A stretch of DNA of 34,268 nucleotides from Alphaproteobacteria bacterium (GCA_022823305.1 JAJDXK010000155.1:1-34268); one strand, 5' to 3'. Counted from the first letter of the stretch, positions 8,985-16,258 are shown. Notes: a model not told the origin generated them from the letters alone. A program made the numbers and translations.

Positions 8985-9332
8985 CTAGTCCCGCGCCGCA
9001 GCCTCGCCGATCAGGTTGAAGTCGTGCTCGCCCACGCCCTGAACGAGGGTGACGCGGCAGCCCCGGCCGTCCTTGCCGGAGACCCTGTGTGCGGTGAGCG
9101 GCGGCACCACGCAATGCTCGCCCGGTTGAAGCTCGTGACGGGCGCGAGGCGCCCGGGTCTCGATCACCACCGCTCCTTCGAGGCCGACGAACACGTCGGT
9201 CACTGTCGTGTGGTAGTGCCACGGAACCACCTCGCCCGCGCCCAGGGTCATGACCTGCACACGCATGCCGTCGGCATCGGCGACGATGTCGTGGCCGGCG
9301 ATCGAATAGGGCAGGTCCTCGATTGCCGTCAT
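8985..9332 (-). CDS. Small cupin-domain protein
   Basis: A 115-residue single-domain beta-barrel of the cupin_2 family. Cupin motif 1 is visible as H39-x-H41 followed by D46, which takes the place of the usual glutamate, and G53; motif 2 contributes H82 in PPLTAHRV. These four residues would hold a metal ion. No partner domain is attached and the neighbours do not point to a pathway, so the reaction or ligand is unknown; such proteins include small isomerases, dioxygenases and sensors. The gene is isolated, convergent with the aminotransferase and separated by 231 bases from denD upstream. Confidence 0.75.
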   Translation of the reverse strand: MTAIEDLPYSIAGHDIVADADGMRVQVMTLGAGEVVPWHYHTTVTDVFVGLEGAVVIETRAPRARHELQPGEHCVVPPLTAHRVSGKDGRGCRVTLVQGVGEHDFNLIGEAAARD

Positions 9333-9493
9333 GATCTCCTCCGCTCGTCCGCGCTCTTCCTCCAGCGCCGCGCGGCCCTCTCATGTCCCCGCACCATGGT
9401 GCGGTGCCCGGCGTGCGCGGGACGCACCAGACTCGCGGCATGACGGGCATCGGACCGGCGGCAGGACCGGGAGCGCAGCGGCGGCACGCCGGA

Positions 9494-9556
9494 ATTTGCA
9501 AAACGAACCCAATTTCGTGTAACCCATTGTATTGCAACGTAAATCATCTGCATTTA
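9494..9556. other. AT-rich intergenic segment, possible repeat remnant or promoter
   Basis: A short run that is strikingly AT-richer than everything around it sits between the cupin gene and denD. It contains TTGCAAAACGAACCCAAT, a sequence type I associate, from memory only, with small dispersed repeats in some genomes. On the minus strand TACAAT (9526-9531) resembles a -10 box pointing at the cupin gene, but no good -35 is found and the leader would be about 187 bases. Nothing else is recognised in the 231-base gap. Confidence 0.3.
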
Positions 9557-9563
9557 GGCGCAG

Positions 9564-10553
9564 CTACCCCTCCACGTAGTCCTCGATGTACTGGCGCACC
9601 ACCTCGTCCAGCGGCGGGTTCTCGGGCAGGCCCAGCGCGGCAGCCCGCTCGGCCCTGGCGTAGCCCGGCCAGGAGCCGACGATGCGCTGTATCGCGGGGT
9701 CCGGCGCGTCGATCACGGCGCCGAGCTTCCGGCCCGCGCCGACGCGCTCCAGCGCCGCCACCATCTCGCCCGCGGTGGCCGAGAAGGAGGGCAGGTTGAC
9801 GGTGCGGTCGTCGCCGAGCGCCGCGCCCGGCACCTCGTGCAGGGCGACGAGGCTCTCCACGATGGTGCGGTAGCCGCCGAGCACGATGCGCGTCTCGCGG
9901 CTCACCGGGAGCTCGTGGTCGATGCCCGCCAGCGGCTCGCGGAAGAGTCCGCTGGCGAAGCCCGAGGCCGCCTTGTTGGGCTTGCCCGGGCGCACGATCA
10001 CCGTCGGCGGGCGGCCGCCGCGCCCGTCGAGCCAGCCCTTGCGGGTGTAGTCCGCCACTAGGTGCTCGTTCATGACCTTGGTGACGCCGTAGGTCCCTTG
10101 CGGCGTGATCTTGGTCGCGTCGTCGATGGTCTCGGGCAGCGCGCTGCCGCCGTAGACGGCGATGCTGCTGGTGAAGACCAGGCGCGGCTGGCCGGGTGCG
10201 GCGCGGCAGGCCTCGAGCACGTTGAGGCCGCCGGTGAGGTTGACGCTGAGCGCAAGGTCGAAGTCCTGCTCAGCACCGGCGCTTACCACCGAGGCGAGAT
10301 GAAAGACCGAGAGCGACTCGCCCGCGATCAGCCCGCGCACCGTTGCGCCGTCGGCGACGTCGCCGGCGACCAGCGAGACCCGCTCGTCGTCCAGGCCCTC
10401 CGGCGGCCGCTCCGGCACCGCGGAATCAAACAGGACCAGCCGTTTGATCGCCTCCTGCGCGCCGGAGGCGCCGGTCAGCGTTCCCCGTTCGAGCAGCGCC
10501 CGCGCCAGCCTCTGGCCGAGAAAGCCGGTTCCGCCCGTGATCACCACCTTCAT
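9564..10553 (-). CDS. denD: DenD-like NAD-dependent dehydrogenase/epimerase
   Basis: A 329-residue extended short-chain dehydrogenase. The NAD-binding TGGTGFLG motif is at residues 6-13, S130 and the Y155-x3-K159 pair form the catalytic set, and VIVRPGKPN is a typical DenD segment. The family oxidises D-erythronate at C2 in four-carbon acid-sugar catabolism. The partner genes of that route (an OtnK/DenK-type kinase, OtnC/OtnI) are absent nearby, so the exact substrate is uncertain. The start at 10553 is supported by GGAGGG six bases upstream; the longer open frame to 10619 lacks this. It is divergent from the aldolase-like PLP gene. Confidence 0.75.
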   Translation of the reverse strand: MKVVITGGTGFLGQRLARALLERGTLTGASGAQEAIKRLVLFDSAVPERPPEGLDDERVSLVAGDVADGATVRGLIAGESLSVFHLASVVSAGAEQDFDLALSVNLTGGLNVLEACRAAPGQPRLVFTSSIAVYGGSALPETIDDATKITPQGTYGVTKVMNEHLVADYTRKGWLDGRGGRPPTVIVRPGKPNKAASGFASGLFREPLAGIDHELPVSRETRIVLGGYRTIVESLVALHEVPGAALGDDRTVNLPSFSATAGEMVAALERVGAGRKLGAVIDAPDPAIQRIVGSWPGYARAERAAALGLPENPPLDEVVRQYIEDYVEG

Positions 10554-10577
10554 GCGTGCCCTCCGCTCGCCCGGTTC

Positions 10578-10654
10578 CGTTCCCGCTCGACGTGGTTTGT
10601 TCGCGTTCCCGCTCAACATAGCCTATTGGCATGGCGCGCCGGTATGCGGATGAT
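10578..10654. promoter_or_regulatory. Divergent regulatory region with a direct repeat and promoter
   Basis: Two copies of CGTTCCCGCTC followed by a similar GAC/AAC tail start at 10578 and 10604, 26 bases apart, between denD and the PLP gene. A plus-strand promoter candidate follows: TTGGCA (10626-10631, 5/6 match) and GATGAT (10649-10654, 4/6) with a 17-base spacer, giving a start near 10661 and a leader of about 41 bases. The repeat lies just upstream of that promoter and within the denD leader region, where one regulator could control both genes. Confidence 0.35.
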
Positions 10655-10701
10655 AGCCGCGCGCATCCGCCCGGCGACGGGCGGCGGGGCAGGGCGGCGC
10701 G

Positions 10702-11862
10702 ATGGAGGCGAGGATTGCGATGGCGGGGACGCTGGGACCGAACCAATCCCTGATCGACGAGCGCGCATCGCGGGCCCGCCTGATCACGCCCGTTCTCGTG
10801 CTCGACCTAGACGCGATGGAGCGCAACATCGCCGCCATGGCGGCCTATGCGGCGGAGCGTGGCGTCGCCGTGCGCCCCCATGCCAAGACCCACAAGAGCG
10901 TGCAGATCGCGAAGCGCCAGTTGGACGCCGGCGCGCTCGGCATCTGCTGCGCCACCCTGGGCGAGGCCGAGGCGCTGGCGGCAGGCGGGATCGAGGGGCT
11001 GCTCGTTACCTCGCCCGTCGTGGCGCCGGCCAAGATCGCCCGCCTCATGGCGCTGCGCCAGGGCAACGAGTCGCTCATGGTGGTGGCGGACGACATGGAC
11101 AACCTGCAGGCGCTCGCCGCCGCCGCCGAGGCGTCGGCCTGCGTGCTGAACGTGGTGATCGACGTCGATGTCGGGCTGCACCGCACCGGCACCCGCGACG
11201 CCGCGACCGCGGTGGCGCTGGCCGAGGCTGCGGTCGAGAGCGACAGCCTGCACTTCGCCGGACTCCAGGGCTATGCCGGGCACGTCCAGCACATCGAGGA
11301 CTTCGGCGACCGCCGCGCCTCCTCCCACGGCGATCTCGCGCCGCTGCGCGAGGCCCGCGACCGACTCGCGGAGCGTGGCATCGAGGTGCCCATCGTCACC
11401 GGCGCCGGCACCGGCACCCACGACATCGACACCGAGATCGGCCTGATGACCGAGCTCCAGGTGGGCTCCTACGTGGTGATGGACGTGGAGTATCTGGAGG
11501 TCCAGGCCGAGGGCGGCGGCGACTGGCGCTTCGAGCCCGCGCTCTTCGTCCGCTCGACTGTGGTCTCGGCCAGCCACGACGGCAGCGCCACCATGGACGC
11601 GGGCCTCAAGTGCTTCGCCACCGACGGGCCGCTGCCGCGCTTCCACACCGGCGTGCCCATCGGCGCGCACTACGAGCACTTCGGCGACGAGCACGGGCGC
11701 ATCGTCTTCGCCGGCGCCAACGAGCGGCTCGCCATCGGCTCCGCGCTGGAGTGCATCGTGCCGCACTGCGATCCCACCGTGAACCTCTACGACCACTACC
11801 ACTGCGTGCGCGGTGAGACGCTGGTCGACATCTGGCCCATCGAGGCCCGCGGCCGCCACTAG
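10702..11862 (+). CDS. D-threonine aldolase-like / DSD1-family PLP enzyme
   Basis: A 386-residue fold-type III enzyme: an alanine-racemase-like barrel (PLP lysine K62 in RPHAKTHKS) followed by a C-terminal beta domain with the metal motif. Near the end, VPHCDPTVNLYDHYH provides H355-C356-D357. In family members of known structure the metal is held by His-x-Asp (D-threonine aldolase) or His-x-Cys (D-serine dehydratase); the His-x-Asp spacing here favours an aldolase-like enzyme acting on D-3-hydroxy amino acids. An in-frame ATG at 10720 is an alternative start with GGCGAGG ahead. Two ABC ATPase genes follow after only 9 bases, so it may handle whatever that system imports. Confidence 0.8.
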   Translation: MEARIAMAGTLGPNQSLIDERASRARLITPVLVLDLDAMERNIAAMAAYAAERGVAVRPHAKTHKSVQIAKRQLDAGALGICCATLGEAEALAAGGIEGLLVTSPVVAPAKIARLMALRQGNESLMVVADDMDNLQALAAAAEASACVLNVVIDVDVGLHRTGTRDAATAVALAEAAVESDSLHFAGLQGYAGHVQHIEDFGDRRASSHGDLAPLREARDRLAERGIEVPIVTGAGTGTHDIDTEIGLMTELQVGSYVVMDVEYLEVQAEGGGDWRFEPALFVRSTVVSASHDGSATMDAGLKCFATDGPLPRFHTGVPIGAHYEHFGDEHGRIVFAGANERLAIGSALECIVPHCDPTVNLYDHYHCVRGETLVDIWPIEARGRH

Positions 11863-11871
11863 GCAGGGGCC

Positions 11872-12975
11872 ATGGCGTCGATCTCGCTTACGGGTCTGAC
11901 CAAGCGCTTCGGCGACCTCACCGCGGTCGCCTCCCTCGACCTCGAGATCGGGGACAAGGAGTTCGTGGCGCTTCTCGGGCCGTCCGGCTGCGGCAAGACC
12001 ACGACGATGAACATGATCGCCGGTATCGAGACGCCGTCGGAGGGGCAGATCCTCTTCGACGGCCGCGACGTGCGCCTGGTGCCGCCCAACCGGCGCAAGG
12101 TCGGCTTCGTGTTCCAGAACTACGCCATCTTCACCCACCTCTCGGTGCGCGAGAACCTGGCCTTCGGCCTCAAGGTGCGCAACCTGCCGAGGGCCGAGGT
12201 CGAGCAGCGCGTCGGCGCCATGGCCGCGCTGATGCGCCTCGAGGACCGGCTCGACTGGCCCACCGCCAAGCTCAGCGTCAACGAGCTGCAGAAGGTCGCG
12301 ATCGGCCGCTCGGCCATCACCGAGCCCGAGATCTTCCTGCTGGACGAGCCGCTGAGCAATCTCGACGCCGCCTTCCGCGCCTTCATGCGGACCGAGCTCA
12401 AGCACCTGCAGCACCAGTTCCAGCAGACCATGGTCTACGTCACCCACGACCAGATCGAGGCGATGAGCCTGGCCGACCGCATCGCCGTGATGGATCTCGG
12501 CGTGCTGCAGCAATACGGCTCGCCCATCGAGGTCTACAACGAGCCGCGCAACGTCTTCGTCGCCAACTTCATGGGCAGCCCGAGCATGAACCTGGTGCCG
12601 TGCGCGCTCACCGGCGGGGACGGCGCTTATGCGCTCGATTTCGGCGAGGGCGGCAGCGCGCCCGTCGATCACGACGACCTCAAGCGGCGCTGCAGAGCGG
12701 CGCGGGAGCCCGCGCTGATCTTCGGCGCCCGGCCCGAGGACCTCGACCTCGCGCCCTCGGGCTACACCGGCCCGGGCATCGAGGCGACGGTCACCTTCGT
12801 CGAGCCCATCGGCCCCCGCACCATCGTCCACCTCGCCGCCGGCGAGCGCCGCATGAAGATCGCCAAGGGCAAGCACTACGGCATCGAGCTCGGCGCGCAG
12901 GTGAAGGCGGTGCTGCCGCCCGGCAAGTGCCACCTCTTCGACGCCGGGACGGGCGAGGCGCTCGGCCACGCCTAG
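11872..12975 (+). CDS. ABC transporter ATPase with degenerate signature motif
   Basis: A 367-residue ATPase of the MalK/UgpC type: nucleotide-binding domain followed by a C-terminal OB-like regulatory domain. Walker A (GPSGCGKTT, 36-44), Q-loop (Q82), Walker B (FLLDE, 155-159), D-loop (SNLD) and switch H192 are intact, but the signature motif reads LSVNE (134-138) instead of LSGGQ, and the following QKVAIGRS keeps the rest of that helix. It begins 9 bases after the PLP gene and is followed 47 bases later by a second ATPase with a normal signature, so the two probably form an asymmetric heterodimer. No permease or binding protein lies in the window; the substrate is unknown. Confidence 0.9.
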   Translation: MASISLTGLTKRFGDLTAVASLDLEIGDKEFVALLGPSGCGKTTTMNMIAGIETPSEGQILFDGRDVRLVPPNRRKVGFVFQNYAIFTHLSVRENLAFGLKVRNLPRAEVEQRVGAMAALMRLEDRLDWPTAKLSVNELQKVAIGRSAITEPEIFLLDEPLSNLDAAFRAFMRTELKHLQHQFQQTMVYVTHDQIEAMSLADRIAVMDLGVLQQYGSPIEVYNEPRNVFVANFMGSPSMNLVPCALTGGDGAYALDFGEGGSAPVDHDDLKRRCRAAREPALIFGARPEDLDLAPSGYTGPGIEATVTFVEPIGPRTIVHLAAGERRMKIAKGKHYGIELGAQVKAVLPPGKCHLFDAGTGEALGHA

Positions 12976-13022
12976 CGCGGCGGCCCCCTGTCGCGCAAAC
13001 GAGAGAGAGTTCAACCAGCACC

Positions 13023-14096
13023 ATGGCACGGCTCGAGCTCAGGAACGCGAGCAAGTACTACGGCAAGACCGTCGCGGTGAAGGACATCGACCTCGTCGTC
13101 GAGGACAACGAGTTCTTCTGCATCTTCGGCCCGCCGAGCTCCGGCAAGACGACCATCCTGCGCCTCCTCCTCGGCCTGGTGGCGCCCGACGAGGGCGAGA
13201 TCACCATCGGCGGCGCGGCGGTCGGCGAGCAGGGGCCGAAGGAGCGCAACCTCGCCATGGTGTTCCAGAACCTCGCGCTCTTCCCGCACATGACCGCGGG
13301 CCAGAACCTCGCCTTCCCCCTGGTGGAGCGCAAGCTCGAGAAGGCGGCGATCACCGCGCGCGTTGCCGAGGTGGCGGAGACGCTGCACATCACGCCGCTG
13401 CTCGACAAGCTGCCGGCGCACCTGAGCGGCGGCGAGCGCCAGCGCGTCGCCATCGGCCGGGCGCTGGTGCGCGACCCCGCCGCCTTCCTCATGGACGAGC
13501 CGATCGCGGCGCTGGACGCGCGGCTGCGCGAGGAGATGCGGGTCGAGCTCAAGCGGCTGCAGCGCGAGCTGCACCACACCATCGTCTACGTCACCCACGA
13601 CCAGGAGGAGGCGATGTCGATCGCCGATCGCATCGCCGTCATGGAGGCGGGCGAGATCCGCCAGGTCGGGACGCCTGCCGAGATCTACAACCTGCCGAAC
13701 AGCCGCTACGTCGCCGAGCTGATCGGCGCGCCGCCGATGAACTTCGTCGACGGCACGCTGGCCGAGGGCGGCCGCTTCGAAGGGGGCGAGGTGCCGCTCT
13801 CGATCGTGCTCGACGGAGCGGAGGGCGCAGGCCCGGCGGCGCTCGCGGTACGGCCGGAGGACATCGGCATCGACGCGGCGGGCACGGGCAACGGCGTCGA
13901 GGCTGCGATCTACGAGGTCGAGCCGCTTGGCGCGTTTACCATCGTCGACGTCAGCCTGGGCGAGCAGGTCCTCAAGGTGCAGGCGCCCGGTCAGCCGCAG
14001 TTCACGCTGGGCGAAGGGGTGCGGCTCGCGCTCGACCCCGACCGCTGCCACCTCTTTCACGGCGAGACCGGCGACCTGATCCGCTCCGCCCGCTGA
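13023..14096 (+). CDS. ABC transporter ATPase, canonical partner
   Basis: A 357-residue MalK/UgpC-type ATPase aligned residue for residue with its upstream neighbour through the nucleotide-binding domain: Walker A GPPSSGKTT (36-44), Q82, signature LSGGE (134-138), Walker B FLMDE (155-159), H192, then the same C-terminal regulatory fold ending with a DPDRCHLF strand. Its signature would complete the site formed by the Walker A of the upstream ATPase, while its own Walker A would face the degenerate LSVNE. A GAGAGAGAG tract precedes the ATG as ribosome binding site. Permease genes must be elsewhere, or the pair serves several transporters. Confidence 0.92.
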   Translation: MARLELRNASKYYGKTVAVKDIDLVVEDNEFFCIFGPPSSGKTTILRLLLGLVAPDEGEITIGGAAVGEQGPKERNLAMVFQNLALFPHMTAGQNLAFPLVERKLEKAAITARVAEVAETLHITPLLDKLPAHLSGGERQRVAIGRALVRDPAAFLMDEPIAALDARLREEMRVELKRLQRELHHTIVYVTHDQEEAMSIADRIAVMEAGEIRQVGTPAEIYNLPNSRYVAELIGAPPMNFVDGTLAEGGRFEGGEVPLSIVLDGAEGAGPAALAVRPEDIGIDAAGTGNGVEAAIYEVEPLGAFTIVDVSLGEQVLKVQAPGQPQFTLGEGVRLALDPDRCHLFHGETGDLIRSAR

Positions 14097-14104
14097 CGGC
14101 TGTC

Positions 14105-14119
14105 TATACAGATGGTATA
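14105..14119. promoter_or_regulatory. Palindrome upstream of DUF1778 gene
   Basis: TATAC-N5-GTATA is a perfect inverted repeat 50 bases before the DUF1778 start and directly after the ABC ATPase stop. Its TATACA/GTATAC halves also resemble -10 boxes. Ribbon-helix-helix antitoxins usually repress their own promoter through such short palindromes, so it is a candidate autoregulatory operator. Confidence 0.4.
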
Positions 14120-14168
14120 CGCGCCCATGTCGAGCGGGCGCTTCGCGCCGGGCCGGAGGGAATGAGCG

Positions 14169-14480
14169 ATGCCCCAGGTCACCTTCCGCATGTCGGCCGA
14201 GCGTCTGGCGTTGATCGACCGCGCAGCCGCGAGCCGCGGCGTGAGCCGCACCGAGTTCGTGCTCCGCTCCAGCGAAGCGGCGGCCGTCGAAGTGCTGATG
14301 GAGCGGCCCATCATCACGCTCGATGACGAGGTCTACGACGAATTCATCGCCGCGCTCGATGCGCCGGTGCAGCCGAATCCCGGCCTCAAGAGGCTGTTCG
14401 GCTTCCGGCCGTTCTCGGAGCGCGAGCCGCTCATGCTGGTGCTGCGCATGTTCGAGCTCAGGGCGGTGTTCGAGTCGTGA
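14169..14480 (+). CDS. DUF1778 (TacA-like) antitoxin-family protein without adjacent toxin
   Basis: A 103-residue protein with the two-part DUF1778 layout: an N-terminal ribbon-helix-helix DNA-binding segment (residues 3-38, QVTFRMSAERLALIDRAA then SRTEFVLRSS) and a toxin-wrapping C-terminal part (ITLDDEVYDEFIAALDAPVQ, PNPGLKRLF). In the family this protein neutralises a GNAT acetyltransferase toxin encoded immediately downstream. Here only 79 bases separate it from vapB and no GNAT gene is present in either strand. The last 20 or so residues (LMLVLRMFELRAVFES) do not resemble normal DUF1778 ends, which suggests that a deletion joined unrelated sequence. GGAGGG precedes the ATG at slightly long spacing. 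Confidence 0.8.
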   Translation: MPQVTFRMSAERLALIDRAAASRGVSRTEFVLRSSEAAAVEVLMERPIITLDDEVYDEFIAALDAPVQPNPGLKRLFGFRPFSEREPLMLVLRMFELRAVFES

Positions 14481-14518
14481 GAGAGACGGCGTCATTGCCG
14501 ACCGCCTGCCTGGGGTAT

Positions 14519-14549
14519 AGGGTAGAAAAGAGAGGACGCTTTCTACCCT
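14519..14549. promoter_or_regulatory. Palindromic operator of the vapBC operon
   Basis: AGGGTAGAAA and TTTCTACCCT form a perfect 10-bp inverted repeat separated by 11 bases, ending 10 bases before the vapB ATG. A weak promoter overlaps its left arm (TTGCCG at about 14495, TAGGGT at 14518-14523, 17-base spacer). The position fits binding by the VapB-VapC complex to shut off its own transcription. It also takes up the place where a Shine-Dalgarno sequence would be expected, and none is visible. Confidence 0.6.
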
Positions 14550-14559
14550 GGCCGGTGCG

Positions 14560-14817
14560 ATGAGCCTCAACATCAAGAACGACGAGACCTGCCGCCTCGC
14601 CCGCGAGCTCGCCGAGCTCACCGGCGAGAGCATGACTGGCGCGATTACCGTGGCGCTGCGCGAGCAGCTGGAGCGCGAGCACCACGCGCGCAGCGTCGAG
14701 GCGCGTCTCAAGAAAATTCGTGCTGCTGCAGAGCGCTGCGCAAGAGACCTCCGGCCAGGGCCTTCGGCCGTGGAGCACGGCGACCTGCTCTACGACGAGC
14801 GCGGCCTGCCAAAGTGA
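14560..14817 (+). CDS. vapB: VapB-family antitoxin (Rv0623-like)
   Basis: An 85-residue protein matching the VapB group related to Rv0623 and the PSK transcription factors: a short strand (LNIKN) and two helices forming the DNA-binding half (DETCRLARELAELTG, SMTGAITVALREQLERE), then a charged tail with the typical DLLYDERGLPK ending that inserts into VapC. It should neutralise VapC and repress the operon. Its stop codon overlaps the GTG start of vapC, the usual coupling that keeps antitoxin in excess. Confidence 0.88.
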   Translation: MSLNIKNDETCRLARELAELTGESMTGAITVALREQLEREHHARSVEARLKKIRAAAERCARDLRPGPSAVEHGDLLYDERGLPK

Positions 14818-15200
14818 TCATCGATAGCTCGGCGTTGCTCGCAGTTCTCTTTCGCGAGCCGGACGCCGAACGATACGAGGCCGCGCTTGCAGCGGCGCCC
14901 GCGTGCCGCATGTCTCTTGCCAACGTCTTCGAGGCATCCATCGTGTGGGAAGGCCGCAACGGTGCCGCGGCGGCAGATCGATTCGACATGTTCATGGGAG
15001 AGGTCGGGATCGAGACGGTTCCGGTAACCGCCGAGCACGTCCACGCCGCCCGCAGGGCCTGGCGGCGCTTCGGCAAGGGCAACCACCCGGCGGCGCTCAA
15101 CTTCGGCGACTGCTTCGCCTATGCGCTCGCCACCGTGAGCGGCGAGCCGCTGCTCTTCAAGGGCGAGGACTTCGTGCTGACCGATGTCGAGGCAGCGTAG
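14814..15200 (+). CDS. vapC: VapC-type PIN-domain ribonuclease toxin
   Basis: A 128-residue PIN domain. The acidic active-site residues are visible as D4 (MIIDSSALLA), E40 (ANVFEAS), D99 (NFGDCFAYALA) and D119 in LLFKGEDFVLTD, so the nuclease appears intact. VapC toxins cut tRNA or rRNA when freed from VapB; the RNA target is not predictable here. The start is a GTG in a GTGA overlap with vapB. It is convergent with the oxidoreductase gene; the 36 bases between their stops contain only a short GCCGC/GCGGC hairpin. Confidence 0.9.
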   Translation: MIIDSSALLAVLFREPDAERYEAALAAAPACRMSLANVFEASIVWEGRNGAAAADRFDMFMGEVGIETVPVTAEHVHAARRAWRRFGKGNHPAALNFGDCFAYALATVSGEPLLFKGEDFVLTDVEAA

Positions 15201-15236
15201 GCAGCCACGCCGCTGTCTACTCCCCGGTGCGGCGCC

Positions 15237-16121
15237 CTACATGTTCTGCAGCAGGTGGATCAGGCTGGAGGTGTCCCAGCGCCTGCCGCCGCGCTGCTGG
15301 ACGTGGGCGTAGAACTGGTCGACCAGCATCGACATCGGCAGCAGCGCGCCGTTCTTCTTGCCCTCCTCGAAGCACAGGCTGAGATCCTTGCGCATCCAGT
15401 CGACGGCGAAGCCGAACTCGAACTCGCCCTTGAGCATGGTGGAGCCGCGGTTCTCCATCTGCCACGACTGGGCCGCGCCCTTGGAGACCACCTCCAGCAC
15501 GGTCTCGCCGTCGAGGCCGGCGCGCTGGGCGAAATTGAGCGCCTCGGCGAGGCCCTGGACGACGCCCGCGATGCAGATCTGGTTGACCATCTTGGTGAGC
15601 TGGCCGTTCCCCGCCGGGCCCATGTGGGTGACGTTGCGCGCGTAGGCGTCGATCACCGGCCGGGCGCGGGCGAAGTCCGCCTCGTCGCCGCCCACCATCA
15701 CCGTCAGCATGCCCTTCTCCGCACCGGCCTGCCCGCCCGAGACCGGCGCGTCGAGGAAGCCCACGCCACGCTCCTTCGCGGCGGCGTGGACCTCGCGGGC
15801 GACGACGGCGGAATCGGTGGTGTTGTCGATGAAGATGCTGCCTTCCGCCATGCCGGCGAGCGCGCCGTCGTCGCCATAGACGACCTCGCGCAGGTCGTCG
15901 TCGGCGCCGACGCAGGCGAACACCATCTCGGCACCGGCGGCGGCGGCGTCGGGCGACGCGGCGGCACGGCCCTTGTGGACCTCGCACCAGCGCTCGGCCC
16001 TGGCCCCGGTCCGGTTGTAGACGGTGACCTCGTGGCCGGCCGCGGCGAGGTGCCCGGCCATGGGGAAGCCCATCACGCCGAGCCCGAGAAACGCCACCTT
16101 GGTACCGCCGCCATTTGCCAT
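15237..16121 (-). CDS. NAD(P)-dependent beta-hydroxyacid dehydrogenase (HIBADH/GarR family)
   Basis: A 294-residue dehydrogenase of the 3-hydroxyisobutyrate and tartronate semialdehyde reductase family. The N-terminal Rossmann domain has the GLGVMG dinucleotide motif (residues 13-18) with N36-R37 after the second strand, which favours NADP over NAD. The substrate motif DAPVSGGQAGAEKG lies at 125-137 and the catalytic lysine is K177 in GQLTKMVNQ. Family members oxidise or reduce small beta-hydroxy acids; which one is not clear. The gene stands alone, convergent with vapC and divergent from the nos operon. Confidence 0.88.
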   Translation of the reverse strand: MANGGGTKVAFLGLGVMGFPMAGHLAAAGHEVTVYNRTGARAERWCEVHKGRAAASPDAAAAGAEMVFACVGADDDLREVVYGDDGALAGMAEGSIFIDNTTDSAVVAREVHAAAKERGVGFLDAPVSGGQAGAEKGMLTVMVGGDEADFARARPVIDAYARNVTHMGPAGNGQLTKMVNQICIAGVVQGLAEALNFAQRAGLDGETVLEVVSKGAAQSWQMENRGSTMLKGEFEFGFAVDWMRKDLSLCFEEGKKNGALLPMSMLVDQFYAHVQQRGGRRWDTSSLIHLLQNM

Positions 16122-16145
16122 TATGATTCCCTCCCCGCCGGCTTT

Positions 16146-16161
16146 CCGCGCCCGGGCGCGG
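16146..16161. other. Perfect 16-bp GC palindrome
   Basis: CCGCGCCCGGGCGCGG is a perfect palindrome 25 bases upstream of the dehydrogenase start (minus strand) and about 200 bases upstream of nosR. It could be an operator for the dehydrogenase, or a chance product of very GC-rich DNA. Confidence 0.25.
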
Positions 16162-16258
16162 CATCCTAGCGGCGGCAGTTGGGGCGGGCAATGACGCCTC
16201 CAAGTCTTGCACCCGCAACGGTGTACCGGGCCTCCTGGGGGCCGGCAGCATCGGGCGA

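Noticed and set aside
10807..13029. Minus-strand open frame of 740 codons opposite the PLP enzyme and first ATPase
   Set aside because: It spans two well-supported genes on the other strand and is His/Val/Ala/Gly repetitive, typical of antisense shadow.
14481..14559. Possible remnant of a GNAT toxin behind the DUF1778 gene
   Set aside because: All frames on both strands of this 79-base gap were read; nothing resembles an acetyltransferase fragment, so only absence can be stated.
13011..14711. Minus-strand open frame of 566 codons across the second ATPase, DUF1778 and vapB genes
   Set aside because: Covers three separate supported genes; translation has no family character.
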